64,000 bases of DNA, taken from the NCBI RefSeq assembly GCF_963675165.1, contig NC_087381.1:2046001-2110000 (forward strand). Direction: 5' to 3'. Positions 12,840-26,500 of this stretch are shown here, one piece after another (the first letter of the stretch is position 1; every line of letters starts with the position of its first letter). The position numbers and the translations under genes were made by a program. Under the pieces are notes generated by a model. The model saw only the letters and a list, made by a program, of their open reading frames with translations. It did no database searches and was not told where the DNA came from. This DNA is from Halichondria panicea (Eukaryota; Porifera; Demospongiae; Suberitida; Halichondriidae).

Positions 12840-14242
12840 ATGCAATAGGCCTTTGGGTCATTCCTGCAAAGTAACCGTAGCCCACTCTAAATTCATACCA
12901 GTACACAATCGTATTGATCCTCATGTTGTCAACGTGGCGTAGTATCGGAGAGTCGCTAACACCTTCAACAAGTATCGAGTAAGCACAAATTCCTTCACCA
13001 CTAGGACATGGAATTGCTGTTATTTCACTGCTTGTAATGTTCCTGTCGTTAAGACGAATTCCAGATGGTGATGTATCAACTGGAAATAGAATGTTCAAAA
13101 AGTAAGACCCAATCCGATCTTTAGTACTGATAGAACTTCTAAACGAGTGGGTGTTGTAGCGACTGCGATACTGCTCCACAGGGGGCACGACAATCATGAA
13201 CGGGTCACTAAGAAACACGCCATCTAAAATACTTGACATCGAAAACTGAACGAGTAGAATCGGTTGACTCGACATAAAATAGCATGAACTGTCGGAAGAT
13301 ATAATAAACCGACTCATCTCTCCCTTATCTAGAGAAATAGACATTGATTCGTCGTTAGTGCATCCAATTTGAACATTCGTATTATCCCTCGAGGCTACAA
13401 TTTTGAAAGTGTCACCAGACCTCCTGTTAGCCAGAGGAGCAGTGATGAATTGCTTGCCCCAGGTAGCAGTGGGTGGTATCTGCTCGTTCATATGATCACA
13501 ATAGCTGATATTACTGGGAACAGTTCCACACTCGTGACCACTAAAGAACGCAATCGGTTTGTCGGAGACGACTCTTGAACCTGACAAATCTTCATCACTT
13601 CCTAAATATAGAGTTTGAATTTTCTTAGCAATGTTAATAGTTACTGGCTGACCAGCTTCTATCTCCCCTTTAGGGACTTGATCCTTTAAATCGTCAGCAA
13701 ATAGATCAACATTTTGAGTTAAAGTGATTTGCAATGTAGTATCATCTTCAGTAGTTACAATCACCAACGCACTTCTTCCTTCAATGTCTAGAAACTCGCT
13801 GGCTGGGGTATAATCGTCGTCATCATAATCATCTTGCCGTTCTATCTGTGAAATTGGCACTGACACGGCATAATACTCGTAACCGTCGCTAGGGTGATAC
13901 ACACAAGGAAGAACTTTGAAAGCATCTGAGGATTGGAATTCTTCAGCAAGAGCTATCACTGACATAGGTTCACCATCTTTGGAGTAAATGTAGACACTTT
14001 TGTTTCTCTCTTCGGGGCTCCGGAGATTAATTTTGTCGGCTGGAAAGCCAAATTCAATTGGAGTGGAGTATGTTTCGATTTTACGATCATCCAAGGGAGA
14101 TTGTACAAAGACAGTGACTTGTTGGTTAGTTACAGAGTTGACAGCAAACCGAACTTGTTGATTCTGGAGCTGGACCCTGGGTTGAAGTTGCCGAAGAAAC
14201 CAATGTAGAAAGAGTTGCCTTCAGTTGTGAAACTTTCCTCAC
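12840..14242 (-). pseudogene. D2 exon: IgGFc-binding domain carrying the frameshift
   Basis: Same architecture as the D1 exon. After the lesion the frame from about 14094 down is open for about 420 codons and keeps SDKPIAFFSGHECGTVP, CDHMNEQIPP and WGKQFITAPL. The acidic loop near 13805-13845 reads QDDYDDDDYTPASEF, differing in length and composition from D1 and B. Confidence 0.8.
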
Positions 14243-15297
14243 CTGTAGAGAATAATTTAGACCCAATAATGAAATATGAAGGTGCAAAAGTATTATGCAT
14301 GTGTGCAATACAACATTTACAATGAGGGCATCAAATCAAGTCTTACTGTAGCAGTTAGAGCATTGAGAGCCCTCTCTATAAGACAACCCTCCACCAGGGA
14401 CACAGCAGCTGGACAAAGTGGCAGGGAATCCATCAACCTCATCACCATGGCAATCGAGCGAGGACAAACAAGATTCTGCGAGAATCAGTTGGAGGAATTA
14501 ATTGAAATACAGTGTGTATATAGAGTGTATTAGGAGACTTAACGATAATCAATAGATTACTGTTGACAATATAGTGCAGCGTATCTAGCAGGGGGCTTGA
14601 GTACCACCTGGCCTCACATGCAGACATGCAACCATGAAACTAATCTATAGCTATCAGCACTAGAGAAGATGGAAATGGTTGAACCAGCCAGGTGTAGACA
14701 AGGCAAAAAAACCGTGCAACAAGTGTAATTAAACAACTCACTCGTGGTCAAACCACAACGATTGTCCCCACAATCAAAAACCAGAAAGTCGTCAAAGGTC
14801 TAGCTATACTGCACAGCTCTATCCTATCATATTCTATACTTGCAGGCTTTTTCAGAGGTCAGTTTGCATCATTGTTGATTACAGTGGTGCCTCTTATTAT
14901 ATGTATATACAATGAACACAATGCTCTTATAGTACACATGAAGCTCCTTACGACCAGAATGAGGCTGGCTGTGTTAAAAATTCAATTTATTCAGATGCTC
15001 TATTGCTATGTTCAAACAATCATGAAACTACTTTAGAGCTTCTTACTAATTACACCGTATCAAAACACTGTATGTTGTGGTGGGTTTAAGATGGGCGGAC
15101 GTCCATTAGCATAATGTAGTAGTACAACACCTCAATCCATTATGGAGCCTGACAATTGCACCAGATGGTTACAGGTTCGTGGTTGCAACAGTTTTGTTTT
15201 TTGTACACCAGCTAGTATACTGTTACAGCTATTCAAGTGACTATGCTCACAATAAATAGCTTAAATCTCATTTAGCCCTGTTTCATCAAAGACTCAC

Positions 15298-15376
15298 GTT
15301 GCGCATGACTTGTAGAGCTTGATACCAGCATACAGATGACAATCACCAGCATCTTTGAGACTGAAGAAATCATCAT
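15298..15376 (-). CDS. D2 first exon: signal peptide
   Basis: The ATG at 15376 is followed by a second Met, then SSVSKMLVIVICMLVSSSTS and HAQ, and a phase-1 donor C|GTGAGT. It is homologous to the first exon of gene B (57269-57194), which supports this start. Parts of the following intron also resemble the B intron (shared GCACCAGATGGTTACA and GGTTGCAACA). Confidence 0.75.
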
Positions 15377-15556
15377 TCTCCTGTGCAAATTAGATCTATA
15401 GTCTCGATATATATGAGGACAGAAAATTAATAGTAAATATTTCTAGTTGGCTGGTTAAAATCTTAAATACTTTGCAGTACATTCACTTACATTCAGTTCT
15501 ACTCATTAGTACTGCACACTCCGCACTGCACAGACTAAGACTTGCCTGGAGTCAGC

Positions 15557-15564
15557 TTTTATAG
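15557..15564 (-). promoter_or_regulatory. Candidate TATA box for D2
   Basis: TATAAAAG on the minus strand, about 185 bases upstream of the D2 ATG. Sequence and distance fit a core promoter with a short 5' UTR. There is no direct evidence of use. Confidence 0.35.
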
Positions 15565-16206
15565 AGCAATGCGGCTATACTTCGATGCAAGACTGACATA
15601 ATTTATTGTGTATAGTGCGAAATTTTCAAAAACTACGACGTTGCTAATCCACGAAATCCGCGAAAATTAAGCACCTCGAAAATTTCGCGCTATACAAACA
15701 CAAAATTGAATGTTAATTAGCTTGGCCATCACCACCAGAGTGCTGTGTACGTTGGACCATAATCATGCTCATGCAGCCATGCATGCAGTGATCATGAGGT
15801 TGTTGTGCTCATAGTATAGTACCAATGAATCAGTTTGCATATCAGTAATCTCTGAGTTGAGTGACTCAATATGAGCTACATATGCATAGTACATTATAAT
15901 AATTAATTATCGGTAACTCGTATGGAGGTTCTCTAACTACTTGATGTTGGAGAGGCATCCTTTATCATAGGCACACTAAAGTTTGCACATGTCACATGCA
16001 ATGCAATTCACATGCATGGTATTTATAATGCGGATTACTCAAAAGGCATTAATTTATAGAATCAACCATAATTATGCTCAGAAATAGATCAACAATTATA
16101 CCACTTTTGTACATTTTATATACGTGCATATACACAATGACACAATGCAATGAACATAATGTACAAACAGTATGACTGTGTGTTTGTTCATAATAATTAT
16201 TACACT
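15565..16206. other. Intergenic DNA between C and D2, with a short foldback repeat
   Basis: No coding exon seen. A foldback (about 15612-15694) has arms GTATAGTGCGAAATTTTC and its near-perfect inverse. Gene C ends at 16207 just to the right. No strong AATAAA was found for gene C; only TATAAA-like text lies near 16113. Confidence 0.45.
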
Positions 16207-17572
16207 TCAACCAATAGACAGAGTTGCAGCATCAGAGACGACTGATCCCGCACTGTTGGTCACAACAACTGTGTAATCTCCAGCATCGCCAGACTCAACA
16301 TTGATAATTTGCAGGGTGGATGAATTGGATCCTTCGATGTCTCCGTCGACGTCAGTGAGAGCGTTCCTGCCAGGACCAAACCACTGGTAGCTCAATCCTT
16401 CACCAGAGGCTTCCACGGTGAGTGTGGCAGTTCCACCCGCTTCCGCATTCACATCGCTCGGTTGTACGTCAATTGCAGGACCTGTACACAAAGGCAAGTA
16501 AAGCATGAACATGCATGCCCGCCACACAGACACAAACTGAGCCGTAAGAATATAGGCATGTTTCAAATCTCACCAATAGACAGACTTGCAGCATCAGAGG
16601 TGACTGATCCCGCACTGTTGGTCACAACGACCGTGTAGTCTCCCGCATCGCCAGGCTCAGCGTTGAAAACTGTCAACGTTCCTGAAATGGACCCCTCAAT
16701 CTCTCCGTCACTGTCAGTCAGAGCCACTCCGCCAGGACCAAACCACTGGTAGGTCAGTCCTGCACCAGAGGCCTCCACGGTGAATGAGGCACTTCCGCCT
16801 TGCTCGACACCCACACTCTCTGGTTGGGTCTCAATTTCAGGGGCTACATAGAGTGAGTAGTGAAACGATCAGCACTGAACTCAGCATTGCTTGTTTGGCA
16901 CGAACAATGGAAGGGATTAACCACCGAGTCGACCATAATCAACTGGACCGCTCACCCACTTTTTAGAGGCTCAACGTGCTATGCTGCTATCAGCGGTGCA
17001 CACACATGCAGTTACGTTGAGGAGGATCGAGCTTAGTTTACACTCTATAATTGTAGTTTACACGGCCATGACGTACGTACTACAAACAAGGGGAACGACA
17101 CTTTCACTATAATATACTAAAAAGTTTAACGCATGCTGCCCACACGCACTCAATTTGGTACGAACTCAAGAAACGGCTCGGCCAGGGTGAATATACATTT
17201 ACCTGTGGTTGTGATTGTAATGGTTGACGTGAAACCAGCTCCATCCGCTGGATCGGTTGCACTGATGACAATGGTCTGGCTTCCTGAAGCTCCAGCGACA
17301 GACACAAAGAACGGGAATTGTCCACCTGCATGCAAACAGAAACAATGCGTCAATCACACGAGACCAACAAACGATGGATGAAGGCATGCAGCAGAGACAC
17401 CAAAACTCACATCCTTCTGTTACTGATTCATCATTGAAGCTGCACTCAAAGTCCAAGCCGTCGAGGTCCCTACTTGACGTGCAGCTCACACTCACTTGCT
17501 GAGACTCAGCGAGGAACTCGGCACTGCAGTTCAGGATCAGAGGAGCAAGTGTGGGACTTTGGGTAGGTTGAG
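16207..17572. repeat. Array unit 6: truncated terminal unit
   Basis: Exons 17572-17411, 17325-17203 (4-Cys module); Ig a about 16843-16574; final Ig about 16482-16207, which has an Ig b-type upstream intron but Ig d-type 3' coding text. The final donor is G|GTTGAA instead of GTGAGA, giving a stop. Confidence 0.8.
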
Positions 17573-20500
17573 CTGCATGTGTGGAAAGGGGAATGTTTGA
17601 CTAGCACACACTGACTATTATTATATCCTTCCGAAAACCACACGTATAATTACACATGCACTAGCAAGAATATAATTGCACTTGAACCGTAAAAATAGGC
17701 ATGTTTCAATCTCTCACCAATAGACAGAGTTGCAGCATCAGAGACGACTGATCCCGCACTGTTGGTCACAACGACTGTGTAATCTCCAGCATCGCCAGAC
17801 TCAACATTGATAATTTGCAGAGTGGATGAATTGGATCCTTCGATGTCTCCGTCGACGTCAGTGAGAGCGTTCCCGCCAGGACCAAACCACTGGTAGCTCA
17901 ATCCTTCACCAGAGGCTTCCACGGTGAGTATGGCAGTTCCACCCGCTTCCGCATTCACATCGCTCGGTTGTACGTCAATTGCAGGACCTGTACACAAAGA
18001 CGAGTAAAGCATGGACATGCCCGCCACACATGCAGACACAAATCAGATGAACTCGCCGACGGAAAGTGAGACAGTGTCAGAATCGACAATTCCTCCATTG
18101 ACAGTTATAATTCGCACTCTATAGTCTCCAGCGTCATCTGGTCCAGCATTGGTAATCCGTAAAGTGGATGCGGTGGCTCCTTCAATCTCTCCATCAGGAC
18201 CAAACCACTGGTAGCTCAGTCCCTCTCCGGTTGCCACCACACTGAGCGTGGCATTCCCACCCCGCTCAACGTCCACATTCTCTGGTTGGGTCCCAATCAC
18301 GGGGGCTTCGCCTGAAACCGACATGCACACGAGTAATAATACCTGAGCCGAACAAATACGCATGTTTCAATTAATCTCACCGATAGACAGGGTTGCAGCA
18401 TCAGAGATGACTGATCCCGCACTGTTGGTCACAACGACCGTGTAGTCTCCAGCATCGCCAGACTCAACATTGATGATTTGCAGGGTGGATGAATTGGAAC
18501 CTTCGATGTCTCCGTCAATGTCAGTGAGAGCGTCCCCGCCAGGACCAAACCACTGGTAGCTCAATCCTTCACCAGAGGCTTCCACGGTGAATGTGGCAGT
18601 TCCACCCGCTTCCGTATTCACATGGCTCGGTTGTACGTCAATTGCAGGACCTGTACACAAAGACGAGTAATGCATGGACATGCCCGCCACACATGCAGAC
18701 ACAAATCAGATGAACTCACCGACGAAAAGTGAGACAGTGTCAGAATCGACAATTCCTCCATTGACAGTTGTAATTCGCACTCTATAGTCGCCAGCGTCAT
18801 CTGGTCCAGCATTGGTAATCCGTAAAGTGGATGCGATGGCTCCTTCAATCTTTCCATCAGGACCAAACCACTGGTAGCTCAGTCCCTCTCCGGTTGCCAC
18901 CACACTGAGCGTGGCATTCCCACCCCGCTCAACGTCCACATTCTCTGGTTGGGTCCCAATCACGGGGGCTTCACCTGAAACCGACATGCACACGAGTAAT
19001 AATACCTGAGCCGAACAAAGACGCATGTTTCAATTAATCTCACCGATAGACAGGGTTGCAGCATCAGAGATGACTGATCCCGCACTGTTGGTCACAACGA
19101 CTGTGTAGTCTCCAGCATCGCCAGACTCAACATTGATGATTTGCAGGGTGGACGAATTGGATCCTTCGATGTCTCCGTCAACGTCAGTGAGAGCGTCCCC
19201 GCCAGGACCAAACCACTGGTAGCTCAACAGTCCTTCACTAGAGGCTTCCACGGTGAATGTAGCAGTTCCACCCGCTTCCGCAGCATTCACATCGCTCGGC
19301 TGTACGTCAATTGCAGGACCTGTACACAAAGGTACGTACTACGATAAACACAAACAAGGGGAACGACACTTTCACTATAATATACTAAAAAGTTTAACGC
19401 ATGCTGCCCACACGCACTCAATTTGGTACGAACTCAAGAAACGGCTCGGCCAGGGTGAATATACATTTACCTGTAGTTGTGATTGTAATGGTTGACGTGA
19501 AACCAGCTCCATCCGCTGGATCGGTTGCACTGATGACAATGGTCTGGCTTCCTGAAGCTCCAGCGACAGACACAAAGAATGGGAATTGTCCACCTGTATG
19601 CAAACAGAAACAATATACGTCAATCACACGAGACCAACAAACGATGGATGAAGGCATGCAGCAGAGACACCAAAACTCACATCCTTCTGTTACTGATTCA
19701 TCATTGAAGCTGCACTCAAAGTCCAAGCCGTCGAGGTCCCTACTTGACGTGCAGCTCACACTCACTTGCTGAGACTCAGCGAGGAACTCGGCACTGCAGT
19801 TCAGGATCAGAGGAGCAAGTGTGGGACTTTGGGTAGGTTGAGCTGCATGTGTGGAAAGGGGAACGTTTGACTAGCACACACTGACTATTATTATATCCTT
19901 CCGAAAACCACACGTATAATTACACATGCACTAGCAAGAATATAATTGCACTTGAACCGTAAAAATAGGCATGTTTCAATCTCTCACCAATAGACAGAGT
20001 TGCAGCATCAGAGACGACTGATCCCGCACTGTTGGTCACAACGACTGTGTAGTCTCCAGCATCGCCAGACTCAACATTGATAATTTGCAGGGTGGATGAA
20101 TTGGATCCTTCGATGTCTCCGTCGACGTCAGTGAGAGCGTTCCCGCCAGGACCAAACCACTGGTAGCTCAATCCTTCACCAGAGGCTTCCACGGTGAGTG
20201 TGGCAGTTCCACCCGCTTCCGCATTCACATTGCTCGGTTGTACGTCAATTGCAGGACCTGTACACAAAGACGAGTAAAGCATGGACATGCCTGCCACACG
20301 TGCAGACACAAATCAGATGAACTCACCGACGGAAAGTGAGACAGTGTCAGAATCGACAATTCCTCCATTGACTGTTGTAATTCGCACTCTATAGTCGCCA
20401 GCGTCATCTGGTCCAGCATTGGTAATCCGTAAAGTGGATGCGGTGGCTCCTTCAATCTCTCCATCAGGACCAAACCACTGGTAGCTCAGTCCCTCTCCGG

Positions 20501-23500
20501 TTGCCACCACACTGAGCGTGGCATTCCCACCCCGCTCAACGTCCACATTCTCTGGTTGGGTCCCAATCACGGGGGCTTCGCCTGAAACCGACATGCACAC
20601 GAGTAATAATACCGGAGCCGAACAAATACGCATGTTTCAATTAATCTCACCGATAGACAGGGTTGCAGCATCAGAGATGACTGATCCCGCACTGTTGGTC
20701 ACAACGACTGTGTAATCTCCAGCATCGCCAGACTCAACATTGATGATTTGCAGGGTGGACGAATTGGATCCTTCGATGTCTCCGTCAACGTCAGTGAGAG
20801 CGTCCCTGCCAGGACCAAACCACTGGTAGCTCAACAGTCCTTCACCAGAGGCTTCCACGGTGAATGTGGCAGTTCCACCCGCTTCCGCAGCATTCACATC
20901 GCTCGGCTGTACGTCAATTGCAGGACCTGTACACAAAGGCAAGTAAAGCATGAACATGCACGCCCGCCACACAGACACAAACTGAGCCGTAAGAATATAG
21001 GCATGTTTCAAATCTCACCAATAGACAGACTTGCAGCATCAGAGGTGACTGATCCCGCACTGTTGGTCACAACGACCGTGTAGTCTCCCGCATCGCCAGG
21101 CTCAGCGTTGAAAACTGTCAACGTTCCTGAAGTGGACCCCTCAATCTCTCCGTCACTGTCAGTCAGAGCCACTCCACCAGGACCAAACCACTGGTAGGTC
21201 AGTCCTGCACCAGAGGCCTCCACGGTGAATGAGGCACTTCCGCCTTGCTCGACACCCACACTCTCTGGTTGGGTCTCAATTTCAGGGGCTACATAGAGTA
21301 AGTAGTGAAACGATCAGCACTGAACTCAGCATTGCTTGTTTGGCACGAACAATGGAAGGGATTCACCACCGAGTTGACTCACCCACTTTTTAGAGGCTCA
21401 ACGTGCTATGCTGCTATCAGCGGTGCACACACATGCAGTTACTTTGAGGAGGATCGAGCTTAGTTTACACTCTATAATTGTAGTTTACACGGCCGTGACG
21501 TACGTACTACAAACAAGGGGAACGACACTTTCACTATAATATACTAAAAAGTTTAACGCATGCTGCCCACACCCACTCAATTTGGTACGAACTCAAGAAA
21601 CGGCTCGGCCAGGGTGAATATACATTTACCTGTAGTTGTGATTGTAATGGTTGACGTGAAACCAGCTCCATCCGCTGGATCAGTTGCACTGATGACAATG
21701 GTCTGGCTTCCTGAAGCTCCAGCGACAGACACAAAGAACGGGAATTGTCCACCTGCATGCAAACAGAAACAATGCGTCAATCACACGAGACCAACAAACG
21801 ATGGATGAAGGCATGCAGCAGAGACACCAAAACTCACATCCTTCTGTTACTGATGAATCATTGAAGCTGCACTCAAAGTCCAAGCCGTCGAGGTCCCTAC
21901 TTGACGTGCAGCTCACACTCACTTGCTGAGACTCAGCGAGGAACTCGGCACTGCAGTTCAGGATCAGAGGAGCAAGTGTGGGACCTTGGGTAGGTTGAGC
22001 TGCATGTGTGGAAAGGGGAACGTTTGACTAGCACACATTGACTATTATTATATCCTTCCGAAAACCACACGTATAATTACACATGCACTAGGAAGAATAT
22101 AATTGCACTTGAACCGTAAAAATAGGCATGTTTCAATCTCTCACCAATAGACAGAGTTGCAGCATCAGAGACGACTGATCCCGCACTGTTGGTCACAACG
22201 ACTGTGTAGTCTCCAGCATCGCCAGACTCAACATTGATAATTTGCAGGGTGGATGAATTGGATCCTTCGATGTCTCCGTCGACGTCAGTGAGAGCGTTCC
22301 CGCCAGGACCAAACCACTGGTAGCTCAATCCTTCACCAGAGGCTTCCACGGTGAGTGTGGCAGTTCCACCCGCTTCCGCATTCACATTGCTCGGTTGTAC
22401 GTCAATTGCAGGACCTGTACACAAAGACGAGTAAAGCATGGACATGCCTGCCACACGTGCAGACACAAATCAGATGAACTCACCGACGGAAAGTGAGACA
22501 GTGTCAGAATCGACAATTCCTCCATTGACTGTTGTAATTCGCACTCTATAGTCGCCAGCGTCATCTGGTCCAGCATTGGTAATCCGTAAAGTGGATGCGG
22601 TGGCTCCTTCAATCTCTCCATCAGGACCAAACCACTGGTAGCTCAGTCCCTCTCCGGTTGCCACCACACTGAGCGTGGCATTCCCACCCCGCTCAACGTC
22701 CACATTCTCTGGTTGGGTCCCAATCACGGGGGCTTCGCCTGAAACCGACATGCACACGAGTAATAATACCGGAGCCGAACAAATACGCATGTTTCAATTA
22801 ATCTCACCGATAGACAGGGTTGCAGCATCAGAGATGACTGATCCCGCACTGTTGGTCACAACGACTGTGTAATCTCCAGCATCGCCAGACTCAACATTGA
22901 TGATTTGCAGGGTGGACGAATTGGATCCTTCGATGTCTCCGTCAACGTCAGTGAGAGCGTCCCCGCCAGGACCAAACCACTGGTAGCTCAACAGTCCTTC
23001 ACCAGAGGCTTCCACGGTGAATGTGGCAGTTCCACCCGCTTCCACAGCATTCACATCGCTCGGCTGTACGTCAATTGCAGGACCTGTACACAAAGGCAAG
23101 TAAAGCATGAACATGCACGCCCGCCACACAGACACAAACTGAGCCGTAAGAATATAGGCATGTTTCAAATCTCACCAATAGACAGACTTGCAGCATCAGA
23201 GGTGACTGATCCCGCACTGTTGGTCACAACGACCGTGTAGTCTCCCGCATCGCCAGGCTCAGCGTTGAAAACTGTCAACGTTCCTGAAGTGGACCCCTCA
23301 ATCTCTCCGTCACTGTCAGTCAGAGCCACTCCACCAGGACCAAACCACTGGTAGGTCAGTCCTGCACCAGAGGCCTCCACGGTGAATGAGGCACTTCCGC
23401 CTTGCTCGACACCCACACTCTCTGGTTGGGTCTCAATTTCAGGGGCTACATAGAGTAAGTAGTGAAACGATCAGCACTGAACTCAGCATTGCTTGTTTGG

Positions 23501-26500
23501 CACGAACAATGGAAGGGATTCACCACCGAGTTGACTCACCCACTTTTTAGAGGCTCAACGTGCTATGCTGCTATCAGCGGTGCACACACATGCAGTTACT
23601 TTGAGGAGGATCGAGCTTAGTTTACACTCTATAATTGTAGTTTACACGGCCGTGACGTACGTACTACAAACAAGGGGAACGACACTTTCACTATAATATA
23701 CTAAAAAGTTTAACGCATGCTGCCCACACGCACTCAATTTGGTACGAACTCAAGAAACGGCTCGGCCAGGGTGAATATACATTTACCTGTAGTTGTGATT
23801 GTAATGGTTGACGTGAAACCAGCTCCATCCGCTGGATCAGTTGCACTGATGACAATGGTCTGGCTTCCTGAAGCTCCAGCGACAGACACAAAGAACGGGA
23901 ATTGTCCACCTGCATGCAAACAGAAACAATGCGTCAATCACACGAGACCAACAAACGATGGATGAAGGCATGCAGCAGAGACACCAAAACTCACATCCTT
24001 CTGTTACTGATGAATCATTGAAGCTGCACTCAAAGTCCAAGCCGTCGAGGTCCCTACTTGACGTGCAGCTCACACTCACTTGCTGAGACTCAGCGAGGAA
24101 CTCGGCACTGCAGTTCAGGATCAGAGGAGCAAGTGTGGGACCTTGGGTAGGTTGAGCTGCATGTGTGGAAGGGGAACGTTTGACTAGCACACATTGACTA
24201 TTATTATATCCTTCCGAAAACCACACGTATAATTACACATGCACTAGCAAGAATATAATTGCACTTGAACCGTAAAAATAGGCATGTTTCAATCTCTCAC
24301 CAATAGACAGAGTTGCAGCATCAGAGACGACTGATCCCGCACTGTTGGTCACAACGACTGTGTAGTCTCCAGCATCGCCAGACTCAACATTGATAATTTG
24401 CAGGGTGGATGAATTGGATCCTTCGATGTCTCCGTCGACGTCAGTGAGAGCGTTCCCGCCAGGACCAAACCACTGGTAGCTCAATCCTTCACCAGAGGCT
24501 TCCACGGTGAGTGTGGCAGTTCCACCCGCTTCCGCATTCACATTGCTCGGTTGTACGTCAATTGCAGGACCTGTACACAAAGACGAGTGAAGCATGGACA
24601 TGCCTGCCACACGTGCAGACACAAATCAGATGAACTCACCGACGGAAAGTGAGACAGTGTCAGAATCGACAATTCCTCCATTGACTGTTGTAATTCGCAC
24701 TCTATAGTCGCCAGCGTCATCTGGTCCAGCATTGGTAATCCGTAAAGTGGATGCGGTGGCTCCTTCAATCTCTCCATCAGGACCAAACCACTGGTAGCTC
24801 AGTCCCTCTCCGGTTGCCACCACACTGAGCGTGGCATTCCCACCCCGCTCAACGTCCACATTCTCTGGTTGGGTCCCAATCACGGGGGCTTCGCCTGAAA
24901 CCGACATGCACACGAGTAATAATACCGGAGCCGAACAAATACGCATGTTTCAATTAATCTCACCGATAGACAGGATTGCAGCATCAGAGATGACTGATCC
25001 CACACTGTTGGTCACAACGACTGTGTAATCTCCAGCATCGCCAGACTCAACATTGATGATTTGCAGGGTGGACGAATTGGATCCTTCGATGTCTCCGTCA
25101 ACGTCAGTGAGAGCGTCCCCGCCAGGACCAAACCACTGGTAGCTCAACAGTCCTTCACCAGAGGCTTCCACGGTGAATGTGGCAGTTCCACCCGCTTCCG
25201 CAGCATTCACATCGCTCGGCTGTACGTCAATTGCAGGACCTGTACACAAAGGCAAGTAAAGCATGAACATGCACGCCCGCCACACAGACACAAACTGAGC
25301 CGTAAGAATATAGGCATGTTTCAAATCTCACCAATAGACAGACTTGCAGCATCAGAGGTGACTGATCCCGCACTGTTGGTCACAACGACCGTGTAGTCTC
25401 CCGCATCGCCAGGCTCAGCGTTGAAAACTGTCAACGTTCCTGAAGTGGACCCCTCAATCTCTCCGTCACTGTCAGTCAGAGCCACTCCACCAGGACCAAA
25501 CCACTGGTAGGTCAGTCCTGCACCAGAGGCCTCCACGGTGAATGAGGCACTTCCGCCTTGCTCGACACCCACACTCTCTGGTTGGGTCTCAATTTCAGGG
25601 GCTACATAGAGTGAGTAGTGAAACGATCAGCACTGAACTCAGCATTGCTTGTTTGGCACGAACAATGGAAGGGATTCACCACCGAGTCGACCATAATCAA
25701 CTGGACCGCTCACCCACTTTTTAAAGGCTCAACGTGCTACGCTGCTATCAGCGGTGCACACACATGCAGTTACGTTGAGGAGGATCGAGCTTAGTTTACA
25801 CTCTATAATTGTAGTTTACACGGCCATGACGTACATTCTATGATAAACACAACAAGGGGAACGACACTTTCACTATACTAAAAAGTTTAACGCATGCCCA
25901 TACGCACTAAATTTTTGGTACGAACTCAAGAAACGGCTCGGCCAGGGTGAATATACATTTACCTGTGGTTGTGATTGTAATGGTTGACGTGAAACCAGCT
26001 CCATCCGCTGGATCGGTTGCACTGATGACAATGGTTTGGCTTCCTGAAGCTCCAGCGACAGACACAAAGAACGGGAATTGTCCACCTGCATGTAAACAGT
26101 AACAATGCGTCAATCACACGAGACCAATAAACAGTGGATGAAGGCATGCAGCAGAAACGCCAAAACTCACATCCTTCTGTTACTGATTCATCATTGAAGC
26201 TGCACTCAAAGTCCAAGCTGTCGAGGTCCCTACTTGACGTGCAGCTCACACTCACTTGCTGAGACTCAGCGAGGAACTCGGCTCTGCAGTTCAGGATCAG
26301 AGGAGCTAGTGTGGAACCTTGGGTAGGTTGAGCTGCATGTGTGAAAGGAGAACGTTTGACTAGCACACACTGACTATTATTATATCCTTCCGAAAACCAC
26401 ACGTATTATTACACATGCACTAGCAAGAATATAATTGCACTTGAACCGTAAAAATAGGCATGTTTCAATCTCTCACCAATAGACAGAGTTGCAGCATCAG

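Larger units (their letters stand above)
8692..14475. repeat. Segmental duplication, right copy (carries D2)
   Basis: Partner of 566-7144. It keeps the empty sites for the two elements inserted in the left copy. Exons and introns are closely similar, with scattered substitutions and small indels, including the single-base loss near 14155 that breaks the D2 frame. Confidence 0.9.
9824..15376 (-). pseudogene. D2: IgGFc-binding / Calx-beta gene with a 1-base frameshift
   Basis: Exons: signal peptide 15376-15298; Cys module 14475-14347; IgGFc-binding 14242-12840; Calx-beta 1 about 12728-12579 and 12433-12207; Calx-beta 2 10792-10655 and 10050-9824. The signal peptide has an n-region ending in Lys, a core LVIVICMLVSSS and ends SHAQ. 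Early in the IgGFc exon, D1 and B read AACAAAGTT or AACAAAGTT-like where D2 reads AACAAGTTC (about 14155). This one-base loss leads to an in-frame TAA at 14132-14130. The rest of the exon stays open, so the lesion is recent, or is an assembly or allelic error. The last donor changed from GTGAGA to GTGATT, so the exon reads on to TAG. Paralogy with D1 is clear; function would be as for D1 if intact. Confidence 0.75.

Noticed and set aside
16784-25724. Plus-strand ORFs of 60-123 codons repeated through the Ig array
   Set aside because: They are antisense shadows of the Ig and 4-Cys exons and recur only because the exons recur.
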